Shown: positions 22,399 to 31,730, numbered from the stretch's first letter. The stretch: 64,000 bases of DNA from Desulfolutivibrio sulfodismutans DSM 3696 (GCF_013376455.1 NZ_CP045504.1:2873001-2937000); one strand, 5' to 3'. The notes: generated by a model not told the origin, from the sequence alone. Numbers and translations are program-made.

Positions 22399-23232
22399 AT
22401 GCGCAAGCAAGGCAGGCTCAACGCACCGGAGATCGTTCTCGAAAACGTCAGTGTCGGCTATGGCGACCGCATCGTTTTGGAGAACATCACCACGGTGCTC
22501 CCGGCTGGGAAGATCAGCGTCATCCTGGGCGGGTCGGGGTGCGGCAAGTCCACGCTTTTGCGAAACATCCTGGGGTTGGTCAGTCTGAAGACCGGGCGCA
22601 TCCGGTTGGGCGACTCGGATCTGTATACCATGAGCCCCCTGGAGGCCATGGCCATGCGTCGTCGACTGGGGGTGCTTTTCCAGGACGGGGCGCTTTTGGG
22701 CTCCATGCCCCTGGGGCAGAACGTGGCCTTGCCGCTTCGCGAACATACCAGCCTGGATGAGGGAATGATCGAGGAAGTGGTGCGCATGAAGCTCAAGCTG
22801 GTGGGCCTTGAACCCTTTGTGCAGTATTTCCCCCGCCAGTTGTCCGGGGGAATGCGCAAACGGGCGGGACTAGCCCGGGCCATGGCCCTCGATCCGGCCA
22901 TCCTTTTGTGCGACGAGCCTACGTCGGGTCTTGATCCCATCACCTCTGCCGACCTGGACCAGCTCATTTTGGAGCTCAAGGCGACCTTTCCCATGACCAT
23001 CGTGGTGGTCACCCACGATCTGGAGAGTCTTTTCACCATCGCGGATTACGTGGTGGTCTTGGACAAGGGCAGGATGTTATTCCAGGGGAGCCTTGCGGAG
23101 TTGAAAAAAAACACGGATCCTTTCATCGTCAGGTTCCTTGGCCGCATGCCCACGCGGGAAAGCCGGGTCATCACGGCCGAAAAGGCCTTCCATGCGCAGT
23201 GCGGCCCTGACGCCGCCGAAAAAACCCTATGA
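22399..23232 (+). CDS. mlaF: MlaF-like ABC transporter ATPase
   Basis: ATPase that powers the Mla-type lipid transporter. The likely start is ATG 22399, just before the first beta strand (EIVLENVSVGYGDRIVLENI); the frame is open for 37 further codons upstream without family similarity. Walker A is GGSGCGKSTLLRN, the Q-loop region VLFQDGALLGSMPLGQNVA is typical of MlaF, the signature is LSGGMRKRAGLARAMALDP, Walker B is ILLCDEPTSGLDP, and the switch His is in VVTHDLES. Length 277 residues. Confidence 0.93.
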   Translation: MRKQGRLNAPEIVLENVSVGYGDRIVLENITTVLPAGKISVILGGSGCGKSTLLRNILGLVSLKTGRIRLGDSDLYTMSPLEAMAMRRRLGVLFQDGALLGSMPLGQNVALPLREHTSLDEGMIEEVVRMKLKLVGLEPFVQYFPRQLSGGMRKRAGLARAMALDPAILLCDEPTSGLDPITSADLDQLILELKATFPMTIVVVTHDLESLFTIADYVVVLDKGRMLFQGSLAELKKNTDPFIVRFLGRMPTRESRVITAEKAFHAQCGPDAAEKTL

Positions 23233-23253
23233 AAACCGGCAAGGGGAGTGGCT

Positions 23254-24165
23254 ATGCTCGATGAACGCGGAAAAAAGAAAGAATACGTCAAGGCCTCGCT
23301 GACATTGGCGCTGGGGCTTGGCATCCTGTCCGTGTTCATGGTGATCCTCGGCGGGCATTGGTTTTGGGAAAACCTGGTGACCTATCATGTCCGGTTCGCC
23401 ACGGTGAAGGATCTGGTGTCGGGGCGGCCGGTCAAATACGGCGGCATGGACATCGGGCGCATTCAAAAGATCGAGCTCGATCCGGACGATCCGCGTCTGA
23501 TCCGGGTGACGCTTGGGGTGAAGGCGGACTTTCCCCTGTATCAGGGCACCCAGGCCAGGATCGCCCAGAAGGGGTTGGTTGGCGACTATTACGTCTTTTT
23601 GGATCTGCAAGGGGAACCGGGGCCGCGTATTGAACCGGGAAGCGAGATCCCCGCCGCCCGGACCATGGATATGCAGGAGTTGGCGGCTGTGGCCGGGGAT
23701 ATGCTGCAAAGCGTCAAGCCAAAGATTGATGAGATTGCGGATAACATCGAGCGGCTTCTTTCGCCGACAAACGTGGAGCTGGTCAGCCGCATGTTGGAGC
23801 AGGGGCCGCAACTGCTGGCCGAGACCAAGACGGCTGTGGAGTCGTTTCGCGCGGATTGGGCGCGGTTGGTCGGCAAGGGCGAGTCCGCCGCCACCGCCCT
23901 GGGCAAGACGTTGGAGCGGGCCGAAACGGCTGTCGGGGTGGTGGAGAAGGAATTGACCATGACCTTGAATGAAATCCGCACGCATACCCAGACGGCAGGC
24001 AAGGTGGCCGAGGATCTGCGGGTGAGCCTGGACTATGATCAGCGCCAGGTGGAGAGCATCCTGGAAAATCTCAATCGCACCAGCCGTGACCTCAAGGATC
24101 TGACGGCCCGGGTCAAAGAACGCCCCTGGCAGGTCATCCGGCCGCCAAAGGAGGTTTTGCCGTGA
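23254..24165 (+). CDS. mlaD: MlaD/MCE-domain substrate-binding protein
   Basis: Membrane-anchored MCE protein that forms the periplasmic lipid-carrying ring. One N-terminal helix (ASLTLALGLGILSVFMVILG) is followed by a single MCE domain (VKDLVSGRPVKYGGMDIGRI through GDYYVFLDLQ), then a long helical C-terminal region resembling those of longer MCE proteins. ATG 23254 is preceded by AAGGGGA at a good distance; a GTG at 23248 adds two residues. Length about 303 residues. Its stop overlaps the next gene by 4 bases. Confidence 0.9.
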   Translation: MLDERGKKKEYVKASLTLALGLGILSVFMVILGGHWFWENLVTYHVRFATVKDLVSGRPVKYGGMDIGRIQKIELDPDDPRLIRVTLGVKADFPLYQGTQARIAQKGLVGDYYVFLDLQGEPGPRIEPGSEIPAARTMDMQELAAVAGDMLQSVKPKIDEIADNIERLLSPTNVELVSRMLEQGPQLLAETKTAVESFRADWARLVGKGESAATALGKTLERAETAVGVVEKELTMTLNEIRTHTQTAGKVAEDLRVSLDYDQRQVESILENLNRTSRDLKDLTARVKERPWQVIRPPKEVLP

Positions 24166-24803
24166 AAATGCTCATCCAGGCGGCGGTGTTGGCAGGGTTG
24201 CTGCTCATGACCGGGTGTCTGGGGTCAGCGCCCCCGGTGGAGCACTATCTGCGGGTGGAGGCGGTGACCGCCGGGTGCGACAAGGGGTTGCCGCAGATGA
24301 ACGTCTCGCCGTCGGCCGTGGTGGCCTTCATGGAACTGACGGCCCTGGACAATCTGGACCGCCCGGCGGTGCTGGTGGCCAATGGCAGCGTGCTGGCCCC
24401 GAGTACCCGGTGGTACTGGGAGGGCGCGCCCCAGGATGTGGTGGGGGCGGGGATCATCCGGGCGGTCAATTGCCTGCCCGGGGTGGCAGGGGTGTTGAAA
24501 TACAGGCCCCGGGTCGAGCATCAGGCCGTTTTGTCGGGCAACGTGACGGCCTTTAACGTCCAGCGGAAAAACGGCTTGCGGTTTGTGGCGGGGGTGCGGC
24601 TGGACGTCTGGACCAAGGATGCCAGGCGGCTGGTGGGGTCGCGTGCGTTTGAGGTTGAAACCCCCATTGCCGCTGAAACTCCGGAGGGCATTGCCGATGC
24701 CGCGTCCCAGGCGGTCTCCCGCATCGCCGCCGAGGCGGCGGCGTGGTTGTCGGCTGGGATGGGCGGTCCCTTGGCCGAATGTTTCGCGGAGTCGGCGAAG
24801 TGA
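24162..24803 (+). CDS. ABC-type transport auxiliary lipoprotein
   Basis: Predicted lipoprotein of 213 residues. The signal peptide ends in the lipobox LLMTGC. The body fits the ABC_trans_aux (PqiC-like) family: repeated beta strands, DNLDRPAVLVANGSVLAPS near the start of the domain and VSRIAAEAAAWL near the end. These proteins act with MCE transporters at the outer membrane. The start is GTG 24162 with AAAGGAGG seven bases before it, overlapping the mlaD stop. As last transporter gene of the operon it probably completes the trans-envelope path. Confidence 0.82.
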   Translation: MKMLIQAAVLAGLLLMTGCLGSAPPVEHYLRVEAVTAGCDKGLPQMNVSPSAVVAFMELTALDNLDRPAVLVANGSVLAPSTRWYWEGAPQDVVGAGIIRAVNCLPGVAGVLKYRPRVEHQAVLSGNVTAFNVQRKNGLRFVAGVRLDVWTKDARRLVGSRAFEVETPIAAETPEGIADAASQAVSRIAAEAAAWLSAGMGGPLAECFAESAK

Positions 24804-25204
24804 GCTCGCTTATGGCGGTTTTTGCGGTCATTGCTGAGCGGCGCATTGTTGAGGCCATGGACAGGGGGGAGTTCGACAACCTGGAGGGCGCCGGGCAAAA
24901 GCTGGTTTTCGAGGACGACTCCATGGTTCCGGAAGATTTGCGCATGGCTTACAAGATCATGAAAAATGCGGGGTATCTGCCACCTGAGATACTTGAGGAA
25001 AAAGAGATCCTGTCGGCTGCTGACCTGCTGGCTAACGCCCCGGACGAACACGAGCGTTACCAGCGTATGCGCAAACTGCAATGCGTGGTCATGCGGGTCA
25101 ACCAGCGGCGCAACCGACCGCTCCATTTGGAAAAAGACGCAAAGTATTATGAAAAAGTCGTGTCACGTGTAAAAATTCATGGCGTGCAAAGCGCACATGA
25201 ATAA
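24800..25204 (+). CDS. DUF1992 (DnaJ-homologue-associated) protein
   Basis: A protein of about 134 residues with the DUF1992 signature: IAERRIVEAMDRGEFDNLEG near the N-terminus, then VPEDLRMAYKIMKNAGYLPPE. Such proteins are short, soluble and of unknown function; the domain also occurs in the DNAJC28 family. GTG 24800 overlaps the lipoprotein stop and has GGAG eight bases upstream; ATG 24812 is an alternative start. A 225-base gap to the hydrogenase operon follows and marks a composition dip. Confidence 0.82.
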   Translation: MSSLMAVFAVIAERRIVEAMDRGEFDNLEGAGQKLVFEDDSMVPEDLRMAYKIMKNAGYLPPEILEEKEILSAADLLANAPDEHERYQRMRKLQCVVMRVNQRRNRPLHLEKDAKYYEKVVSRVKIHGVQSAHE

Positions 25205-25429
25205 AACTAAAACGCATGGCATGCATTCCATATCTTCAATTCGTATTCGGTACAGGCACCTCATCTGCAAAAAATTTGACGATTAATTCAACGCGTTACG
25301 CTTGATACCCTTCGCAAACAGACGTATTGAATCCAGACTGGGTTCGTATCGTGACGCACACAGACAGCGGGTTCCGCTGGCGCACTGCGGACGGAAAATC
25401 GTCTTTCCCGTCGGAAAAGCGGAGGTACC

Positions 25430-26476
25430 ATGACGGCCTATACCGTACAGATGGAGCAGCTCCCGGGGCTTTTGGCGGCCTGGAGCACCCAGTGCCAGGT
25501 GCATGTCCCCGTGTCCCTGGACAATGGTTTTTACGATTTCGGGCCCTGGAGGCCGGGCACGGAAATCGCCTTCGAATACGACGTGGCCTACAACCCGCTC
25601 AAACGGTTCTTCATGCCGCCGCGCGAGGACATGGTCGTCTTCGATCTGGAGACCTATTCGGCCAAGCCCGTGTTCGCCGCGCCAAATATCCTGCTTTTCG
25701 GGGTGCATCCCTACGACGTCAAGGCCGTGACCCAGCTCGACCAGCTCATGGAAAGCGGCAGCGTGGACCAGAACTATTTTTCCCGGCGCGACGCCACGGT
25801 GATCTTCGCCCTGACCCCCATGGCCGTGTCCGAGACCGCGTTTTGGGCCTCGGTGGGGGCGGACAAGGTGGACCAGGGATACGACCTATACTGGACCAAG
25901 ATCGGCCCGGGCACGTTCCATGTGGAGATCGGCTCGGGCAAGGGCGAGGAACTGCTGCTGGCCGCCGGTCCCCTGTCCCCGGCCACGGCCGGAAGCCGCG
26001 AGGCCGCGCGCAAGGCTCAGGTGCGGGCCAGGAACCTCGGCCTGCGGCGCAAGCTGAACTATGACTGGCACGAGACGCCCCATGTCATGGGCCGGTCCTG
26101 GAACGCCTCCCTGTGGCACCGCAAGGCCGAGAAGTGTCTGGGCTGTGGCTCGTGCAACACCGTCTGTCCCACCTGCTACTGTTTCGACATCCGGGAGGAG
26201 GTGGACGAGAAGCTCAAAACCGGCCACCGCTTCCGGGAATGGGACGGCTGCATGCTCAATGGTTTCGCCCTGGTGGCGGGCAATCATAACTTTCGCCCCC
26301 AGGCCTCGGAACGCTACCGGCATCGGTATATGCGCAAGGGAAAATACATCTTCGATAAAATAGGGGAACTGGGCTGTGTGGGGTGTGGCCGGTGCGTGCG
26401 GGCCTGCACCAGCAAGATCGCCGACCCCTGCGAGATCTTCAACACCCTGTGGGAGGAAAGCCGCCATGAAATCTAG
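25430..26476 (+). CDS. Sulfhydrogenase-type beta subunit, 4Fe-4S protein (HydB/AsrA-like)
   Basis: Electron-transfer subunit of a cytoplasmic [NiFe] hydrogenase. The N-terminal two thirds match the AsrA/HydB family (YNPLKRFFMPPRE, FGVHPYDVKAV). The C-terminal third has two 4Fe-4S motifs, CLGCGSCNTVCPTCYC and CVGCGRCVRAC, with further Cys nearby. It would pass electrons between the FAD/NAD(P) subunit and the hydrogenase small subunit. The start ATG 25430 has GGAGG at 25421-25425. The gene is first in a four-gene operon in the order beta, gamma, delta, alpha seen in archaeal sulfhydrogenases (group 3b). Its stop overlaps the next gene by 11 bases. Confidence 0.88.
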   Translation: MTAYTVQMEQLPGLLAAWSTQCQVHVPVSLDNGFYDFGPWRPGTEIAFEYDVAYNPLKRFFMPPREDMVVFDLETYSAKPVFAAPNILLFGVHPYDVKAVTQLDQLMESGSVDQNYFSRRDATVIFALTPMAVSETAFWASVGADKVDQGYDLYWTKIGPGTFHVEIGSGKGEELLLAAGPLSPATAGSREAARKAQVRARNLGLRRKLNYDWHETPHVMGRSWNASLWHRKAEKCLGCGSCNTVCPTCYCFDIREEVDEKLKTGHRFREWDGCMLNGFALVAGNHNFRPQASERYRHRYMRKGKYIFDKIGELGCVGCGRCVRACTSKIADPCEIFNTLWEESRHEI

Positions 26477-27299
26477 GACGTTTTCCCCCTACGTGCCCCG
26501 CCCGGCCACGCTGGTGTCCAAATCGCCCCTGTCGGAGTTGGTGACCCTGTATGAATTCGTCTTGGACAACGGCAAGAACCTGGCCCACAAGCCCGGGCAG
26601 TTCATCATGGTGTCCATCTTTGGCGTGGGCGAGGCCCCGTTTTCCATCAGTTCCGCGCCGATTAAGGAATCCAACGTCTTTGAGATCGCCGTGCGCAAGA
26701 TCGGGACCGTGACCAAGGCCCTGTCCGAGCTACCTGTGGGCGCCAAGGCGGGTATTCGCGGCCCGTTCGGCACCAGCTTTCCGGTGCATGAATTCGTGGG
26801 CAAGGACACCCTGCTGGTGGCCGGAGGCCTGGGCTACATCCCCATCCGCAGCCTTTTGCACTATCAATTGCGCCACCGCCAGGAATTTGGCCGTATCAGC
26901 GTGCTCATCGGCACCCGGTCCCCCAGGGACCGCATCTTCATCGACCAGATCGAGGCCCTGGCCAAGGGCGGGGACGTGGAGGTGCTGGAGACCGTGGACA
27001 TGCCGGACGCGAACTGGAAGGGCAACGTGGGGGTCATCACCACGCTTTTGCCCAAGGCCGGGGTGGAGCCGCAAAACACCCATGTGGCCATGATCGGCCC
27101 GCCGGTCATGTATAAGTTCGTGCTTCGCCAGTGCCGGGAGATGGGCATACCCTCGGAGCGCATCTGGGTGTCCCTGGAGCGGCGCATGAAATGCGGCCTG
27201 GGCAAGTGCGGCCACTGCCAGATCAACAGCTTAAACGCCTGCATGGACGGCCCTGTGTTCCGCTATACGGATATCGAAAGCCTGGAAGAGGCCATCTGA
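26466..27299 (+). CDS. Sulfhydrogenase-type gamma subunit, FAD/NAD(P)-binding (HydG/AsrB-like)
   Basis: Flavoprotein of the ferredoxin-NADP+ reductase family, 277 residues, that would link the hydrogenase to NAD(P)H. The FAD-binding part has KPGQFIMVSIFGVGEAPFSI. The nucleotide-binding part has LLVAGGLGYIPIRSLLHY and VAMIGPPVMYKFVLRQC. The C-terminal [2Fe-2S] motif is MKCGLGKCGHCQI followed by NACMDGP. The start ATG 26466 follows GGAGGA; the frame is open to 26376 but that part lies inside the previous gene. Whether NAD or NADP is used cannot be told from these motifs. Confidence 0.9.
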   Translation: MKSRTFSPYVPRPATLVSKSPLSELVTLYEFVLDNGKNLAHKPGQFIMVSIFGVGEAPFSISSAPIKESNVFEIAVRKIGTVTKALSELPVGAKAGIRGPFGTSFPVHEFVGKDTLLVAGGLGYIPIRSLLHYQLRHRQEFGRISVLIGTRSPRDRIFIDQIEALAKGGDVEVLETVDMPDANWKGNVGVITTLLPKAGVEPQNTHVAMIGPPVMYKFVLRQCREMGIPSERIWVSLERRMKCGLGKCGHCQINSLNACMDGPVFRYTDIESLEEAI

Positions 27300-27374
27300 C
27301 GGCCTGGGGAAGGGGCGGTTCGGCCGCCCGTGGATCAGCACGACCGACCATGAAGCTGTAAAAGAAGGCCTGCC

Positions 27375-28163
27375 ATGGAAACCGAACCGGTTACGCTTAC
27401 GTCCAACGAGACGTGTCTTTTGTCCGCCAAGCCGCGCATCGCCTTTTTCGATTTTGCGGGCTGCGAGGGCGATCAGCTCCAGATCGCCAACCTTGAGGAA
27501 AAGTTGCTGGACATCCTGGCCCATGTGGAGGTGGTCAGCTTCCGCGAAATCAAGACCGGACACGGCGACGACTACGACATCGCCTTTGTGGAGGGGTCCA
27601 TCACCCGTCCCGAGGACGAGGAACGCATAAAAGAAATCCGGTCCAAGGCCAAGGTGCTGGTGGCCCTGGGGGCTTGTGCGGCCATCGGCGGCATCAACTG
27701 CCTGAAAAATTTCATGGGCGAGGGGTTTTACCGCGACGTAGTCTACGGGCCCCAGGCCGGATGGTACCGGACCTACGCGGCCAGGCCCCTGTCCGCCGTG
27801 GTGACTGTGGACGCCGAGATACCGGGTTGCCCCATCGACCGGCTGGAGTTCGCCAGGGTGGTCAAGGAACTGCTGCTCGGCCGCACGCCCTGGCTGCCGG
27901 ACTATCCGGTCTGCGTGGAATGCAAGATGGCCGGGAACGTCTGCCGTTTCGACATGGGCAAGATGTGTCTGGGCATCATCACCCGGGCCGGGTGCGGGGC
28001 CTGCTGCGTTACCGAGGGGGCCCATTGCTGGGGCTGCCGGGGGCTTTTCCCCACGGCCAATCTGGACGCGGCCCGGCAGGTCATGGACCGGGCCGGGTTC
28101 GACCGGCGTCAGGTGCAGGATCTCATGCGTTTTTTTCTGGGCGACACCCGGGCCGGGTTATAA
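27375..28163 (+). CDS. [NiFe] hydrogenase small (delta) subunit, group 3-like
   Basis: FeS-cluster subunit of 262 residues that carries electrons from the NiFe site. The proximal-cluster motif near the N-terminus reads GCEGDQLQI (residues 29-37), so only the first Cys (30) of the usual C-x2-C is present and Asp-33 replaces the second. The other two expected ligands are present: Cys-101 in ALGACAAIGG and Cys-152 in IPGCPID. A C-terminal Cys-rich part (CVECKMAGNVC, CGACC, CWGC) would hold two more 4Fe-4S clusters, as in group 3 enzymes. No Tat signal peptide, so the enzyme is cytoplasmic. Confidence 0.9.
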   Translation: METEPVTLTSNETCLLSAKPRIAFFDFAGCEGDQLQIANLEEKLLDILAHVEVVSFREIKTGHGDDYDIAFVEGSITRPEDEERIKEIRSKAKVLVALGACAAIGGINCLKNFMGEGFYRDVVYGPQAGWYRTYAARPLSAVVTVDAEIPGCPIDRLEFARVVKELLLGRTPWLPDYPVCVECKMAGNVCRFDMGKMCLGIITRAGCGACCVTEGAHCWGCRGLFPTANLDAARQVMDRAGFDRRQVQDLMRFFLGDTRAGL

Positions 28164-28223
28164 CCCGTCCGGCGAGGGCGCCGCGCGACTTTGCAAACCG
28201 ATTTTCCACCGCGAGGAACGACC

Positions 28224-29603
28224 ATGGCCAAGCCAGCCAAGGACAAAGCCGTGAGTACGGCCAAAAAGATCAATGTGCATTACCTGACCCGGGTGGAAGG
28301 CCACGGCAACATCATCGCCGAGGTGGACGAGGCCGGGACCGTGACCTCCTGCCGCTGGGAGGTGCCCGAGGCCCCGCGCTTTTTCGAGGCCATGATGCTC
28401 GGGCGTACCTATCACGATGTCCATCATATCGCCTCGCGCATCTGCGGCATCTGCTCCATCGGCCATCAGTTGGCCTCGCTCCAGGCCACGGAAGAGGCCC
28501 TGGGGGTCATGGTCTCGGAGCAGACGCTGATTCTGCGCAAGCTGGCCCTGCACGGCGAGAACATCCAAAGCCATCTGCTGCACGTCGGCTATCTGGTGCT
28601 TCCCGACCTTCTGGGGGTCGATTCGGTGATCCCCCTGGCCTCCACCCATCGCGAGGAACTGTTGCATCTGGTCAAGTCCCGGGCCATGTCCAACGAGTTC
28701 TGCCGTTTGGTGTCCGGACGCACCACCCATCCCCAGCGGCTCATGGTCGGCGGTATGGCCAAGTTGCCCAGCGAGGAGGATCTCCTCAAGCTTCGGGAAA
28801 TCCTCGTCGGGGCCGTGCCCGAGATGCGGGCCGTGGTGGACCTCTTTGCGGCGGTCAAAGGCAATTTTCCCGATTTCACGCGGGAGACGGAATATGTGGG
28901 CCTGTCCTCGCCCTCGGAATACGGCCTGTATTGGGGCGAGGTGGCCTCGACGGCCGCCCCCAGGCGTCCGGCCGCGCTGTATCAGGACGTGGCCCGGGAA
29001 TATTGCGTGCCGTCGTCCACGGCCAAATGGTCCAAGGGCGTGGAGGGGCCGTACATGGTCGGGGCTCTGGCCCGTTTCAACATCAACAGCGGCCAGCTCA
29101 ACGCCTCCGGTCGCGAGGCGGCGGAAAAGCTCGGCCTGAAAGCACCGAGTTACAATCCGTATTACATATCGCTAGCGCAAGTCGTCGAGGTTGTTCATTC
29201 GATTGAAGATGCCATAACGCTTACGGACAGGCTTCTGGAGCGCGGGGTGCAGGCCGAAAAGCCGCAGGTCGTGCGGTGTGCGCCGGGTCGTGGCGTGGGC
29301 GCGGTGGAGGTGCCGCGCGGGCTTTTGTTCCACGCCTACGAATATGACGAAAACGGGCGGGTGACCCACGCCGACTGCGTGATTCCCACCAACCAGAACC
29401 ATGCCAACATCCAGAAGGATCTGGAGGCCCTGACCCCGCTGATCGCCCGGGAGGACAAGGCCGCTGTGGAGCTCAAGCTCAGCATGCTGGTGCGGGCCTA
29501 CGACCCGTGTATTTCCTGCTCCACGCACCGTTTGGACCTTTCGGAAGGCGAGGGGCTGGTGCGGTTCGTCCCGGCTGGAAAAGCCGGTCTGAAAGAGGGC
29601 TGA
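28224..29603 (+). CDS. [NiFe] hydrogenase large (alpha) subunit, group 3-like
   Basis: Catalytic subunit holding the NiFe(CN)2CO centre, 459 residues. All four metal-binding cysteines are visible in SRICGICSIGH (residues 70-80) and DPCISCSTH (about 427-435). Other family segments are HYLTRVEGHGNIIAEVD and PTNQNHANIQKDL. About 24 residues follow the final His, so a maturation endopeptidase should remove this tail; no such protease or hyp gene is in the window. The start ATG 28224 follows GAGGAA. With the three preceding genes it forms an NAD(P)-linked hydrogenase resembling Pyrococcus sulfhydrogenase (group 3b). Confidence 0.93.
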   Translation: MAKPAKDKAVSTAKKINVHYLTRVEGHGNIIAEVDEAGTVTSCRWEVPEAPRFFEAMMLGRTYHDVHHIASRICGICSIGHQLASLQATEEALGVMVSEQTLILRKLALHGENIQSHLLHVGYLVLPDLLGVDSVIPLASTHREELLHLVKSRAMSNEFCRLVSGRTTHPQRLMVGGMAKLPSEEDLLKLREILVGAVPEMRAVVDLFAAVKGNFPDFTRETEYVGLSSPSEYGLYWGEVASTAAPRRPAALYQDVAREYCVPSSTAKWSKGVEGPYMVGALARFNINSGQLNASGREAAEKLGLKAPSYNPYYISLAQVVEVVHSIEDAITLTDRLLERGVQAEKPQVVRCAPGRGVGAVEVPRGLLFHAYEYDENGRVTHADCVIPTNQNHANIQKDLEALTPLIAREDKAAVELKLSMLVRAYDPCISCSTHRLDLSEGEGLVRFVPAGKAGLKEG

Positions 29604-29987
29604 CGCGGGATGCCGGGAGCTTCGCCCTGGTGTTCCCGGGGTTGGTCAGGCCGCCGCCGTGAGGAGTGGCGGGCGTTCAGAGCGGTTTGCGACTCGAATA
29701 GCGGATATTTTTGAGAGGACGGCGTCATGCTGCGGCCGGATGCGTGGCCGGGGCGGGAGGGCCCCTGTCGCGAGGTGCGGCCGCATCCCCGGGCCTGTAT
29801 GGAATACCGGTGCGTTGCGCCGTGTTCCAGACGCGGGCGGCGGCCGTCCGGGCCTGGCTGCCCGTGATGCCAGGGCGTTTTCCCGGGCCAGGCAGCCCTT
29901 GCCTAAATCAACCCTTCTGTGGAATCCTTCCCCTCCCGAGACGCGATTGCGCCGAAACACCGTCCCGCCAAAGGAGGACGATCCGAC
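29604..29987 (+). other. Gap between hydrogenase operon and ilvD
   Basis: A 384-base GC-rich gap without a supported gene. The only notable item is a 46-codon frame at 29727-29867 (ATG with GAGAGGA upstream, five Cys and many Arg and Pro codons), which I regard as weak. No clear terminator follows the hydrogenase stop. The ilvD ribosome-binding site AAAGGAGG is at 29970-29977. Confidence 0.5.
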
Positions 29988-31655
29988 ATGCGTGGAAAAC
30001 TCATGACCCAGGGCCTGGAGAAGGCCCCGCACCGCTCACTTTTACACGCCCTGGGACTGACCCGCGAGGAGATGGACCGGCCCCTGATCGGGGTGGTCAA
30101 CGCCGCCAATGAGATCATTCCCGGCCATATCCACCTGAACACCCTGGCCGACGCGGTCAAGGCCGGAATCCGCATGGCCGGGGGCACCCCCATGGCCTTC
30201 CCGGCCATCGGGGTCTGCGACGGACTGGCCATGAACCACGCGGGCATGCGGTTTTCCCTGCCCAGCCGGGAGATCATCGCCGATTCCATCGAGATCATGG
30301 CCTCAGCCCACCCCTTCGACGCCCTGGTCATGATCCCCAACTGCGACAAGATCGTCCCGGCCATGCTCATGGCCATGCTGCGGCTGGACATCCCGGCCAT
30401 CATGGTCAGCGGCGGCCCCATGCTGCCGGGGAAAGTCCGGGGCAAAAGCTGCGACCTGATCACGGTGTTCGAGGCCGTGGGCAAGGTCAGCCAGGGGAAG
30501 ATGGAGGCGGAGGAACTGGCCGAGCTGGAAGAGTCGGCCTGCCCGGGCTGCGGCTCCTGCGCGGGCATGTTCACGGCCAATTCCATGAACTGTCTGTCCG
30601 AGAGCATCGGCCTGGCCCTGCCGGGCAACGGCACCATCCCGGCCGTCTCGGCCGCCCGGGTGCGGCTGGCCAAAAGGGCGGGCATGCAGGTCATGGACCT
30701 TCTGGCCAAAAAGATCACCCCGCGCATGATCGTCACCGAAAAAAGCGTGCATAACGCCATGGCCATGGACATGGCTCTGGGCTGCTCCACCAATACCGTG
30801 CTGCACCTTCCGGCCATTTTCGCCGAGGCCGCACTCGACGTGGACCTGACGGCCTTCGACGAGGTCAGCCGCAAGACCCCCAACCTGTGCAAGCTGTCCC
30901 CGGCTGGTCACCACTATCTGTCCGACCTGGATCAGGCCGGGGGGATACCGGCGGTCCTGGGGGCGTTGGCCGGGATGGGGCTGATTCATGAGGACGCCCT
31001 GACCGTGACCGGCAAGACCGTGGGCGAAAACCTGGCCGACCTGAAGGCCTGCGTGAAGGATCCGGACGTCATCCGGGTGGACGCCCCCTACAGCCCCGAG
31101 GGCGGCATCGCCATCCTGCGCGGCAACCTGGCCCCGGACGGCGGCGTGGTCAAACAATCGGCCGTAGCCCCGTCCATGATGCGCCGCACGGGACCGGCCC
31201 GGGTCTTCGACAGCGAGGAGGCGGCCATCCCGGTGATCCTGGCCGGAGGGATCAAGCCCGGGGACGTGGTGGTCATCCGCTATGAAGGCCCGAAGGGGGG
31301 ACCGGGCATGCGTGAGATGCTCTCGCCCACCTCGGCCATCATGGGCATGGGTCTGGGCGGCGAGGTGGCCCTTCTGACCGACGGCCGCTTCAGCGGCGGC
31401 ACGCGCGGCGCGGCCATCGGCCATATCTCTCCCGAGGCGGCCGAGGGCGGCCCCATCGCCCTGGTGGAGGAGGGCGACCTCATCGAGATCGACATTCCGA
31501 ACCGCGTGCTGGCCCTCAATGTGTCTGACGAGGAACTGGCCCGGCGCCGGGCGGTCTGGGCCCCAAAACTCAAGAAAATCGATTCGCCGTTTCTGCGGCG
31601 CTATGTGAAGACGGTCATGTCTGCGGCCCATGGCGCACGCCACAAAAACGATTGA
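29988..31655 (+). CDS. ilvD: Dihydroxy-acid dehydratase
   Basis: Iron-sulfur enzyme that dehydrates dihydroxy acids in valine, isoleucine and pantothenate synthesis. The start ATG 29988 has AAGGAGG upstream; the frame is open to 29919 without similarity. The protein has 555 residues, a normal length. Cluster and metal-binding motifs are visible: [43 protein letters not shown] and, near the end, [11 protein letters not shown]. It stands apart from other branched-chain genes here. Confidence 0.96.
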   Translation: MRGKLMTQGLEKAPHRSLLHALGLTREEMDRPLIGVVNAANEIIPGHIHLNTLADAVKAGIRMAGGTPMAFPAIGVCDGLAMNHAGMRFSLPSREIIADSIEIMASAHPFDALVMIPNCDKIVPAMLMAMLRLDIPAIMVSGGPMLPGKVRGKSCDLITVFEAVGKVSQGKMEAEELAELEESACPGCGSCAGMFTANSMNCLSESIGLALPGNGTIPAVSAARVRLAKRAGMQVMDLLAKKITPRMIVTEKSVHNAMAMDMALGCSTNTVLHLPAIFAEAALDVDLTAFDEVSRKTPNLCKLSPAGHHYLSDLDQAGGIPAVLGALAGMGLIHEDALTVTGKTVGENLADLKACVKDPDVIRVDAPYSPEGGIAILRGNLAPDGGVVKQSAVAPSMMRRTGPARVFDSEEAAIPVILAGGIKPGDVVVIRYEGPKGGPGMREMLSPTSAIMGMGLGGEVALLTDGRFSGGTRGAAIGHISPEAAEGGPIALVEEGDLIEIDIPNRVLALNVSDEELARRRAVWAPKLKKIDSPFLRRYVKTVMSAAHGARHKND

Positions 31656-31730
31656 GGCAAAAGCGGGTCGCGGGGCTGCACGGGCGCGGCGTCGCGACCC
31701 GTCTGCGGGACAGGACGCAAACGGGGAAAC

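Noticed and set aside
23254-24165. Mycobacterial-type virulence Mce operon
   Set aside because: There is a single MCE protein with MlaE, MlaF and a STAS gene, which is the ordinary Mla-type lipid transporter of Gram-negative bacteria.
25205-25429. Rex, FNR or sigma-54 site upstream of the hydrogenase operon
   Set aside because: TTGACGATTAATTCAA near 25274 is partly palindromic but does not match the Rex, FNR or HcpR patterns well, and TGGCATGCATTCC lacks the -12 element of sigma-54 promoters.
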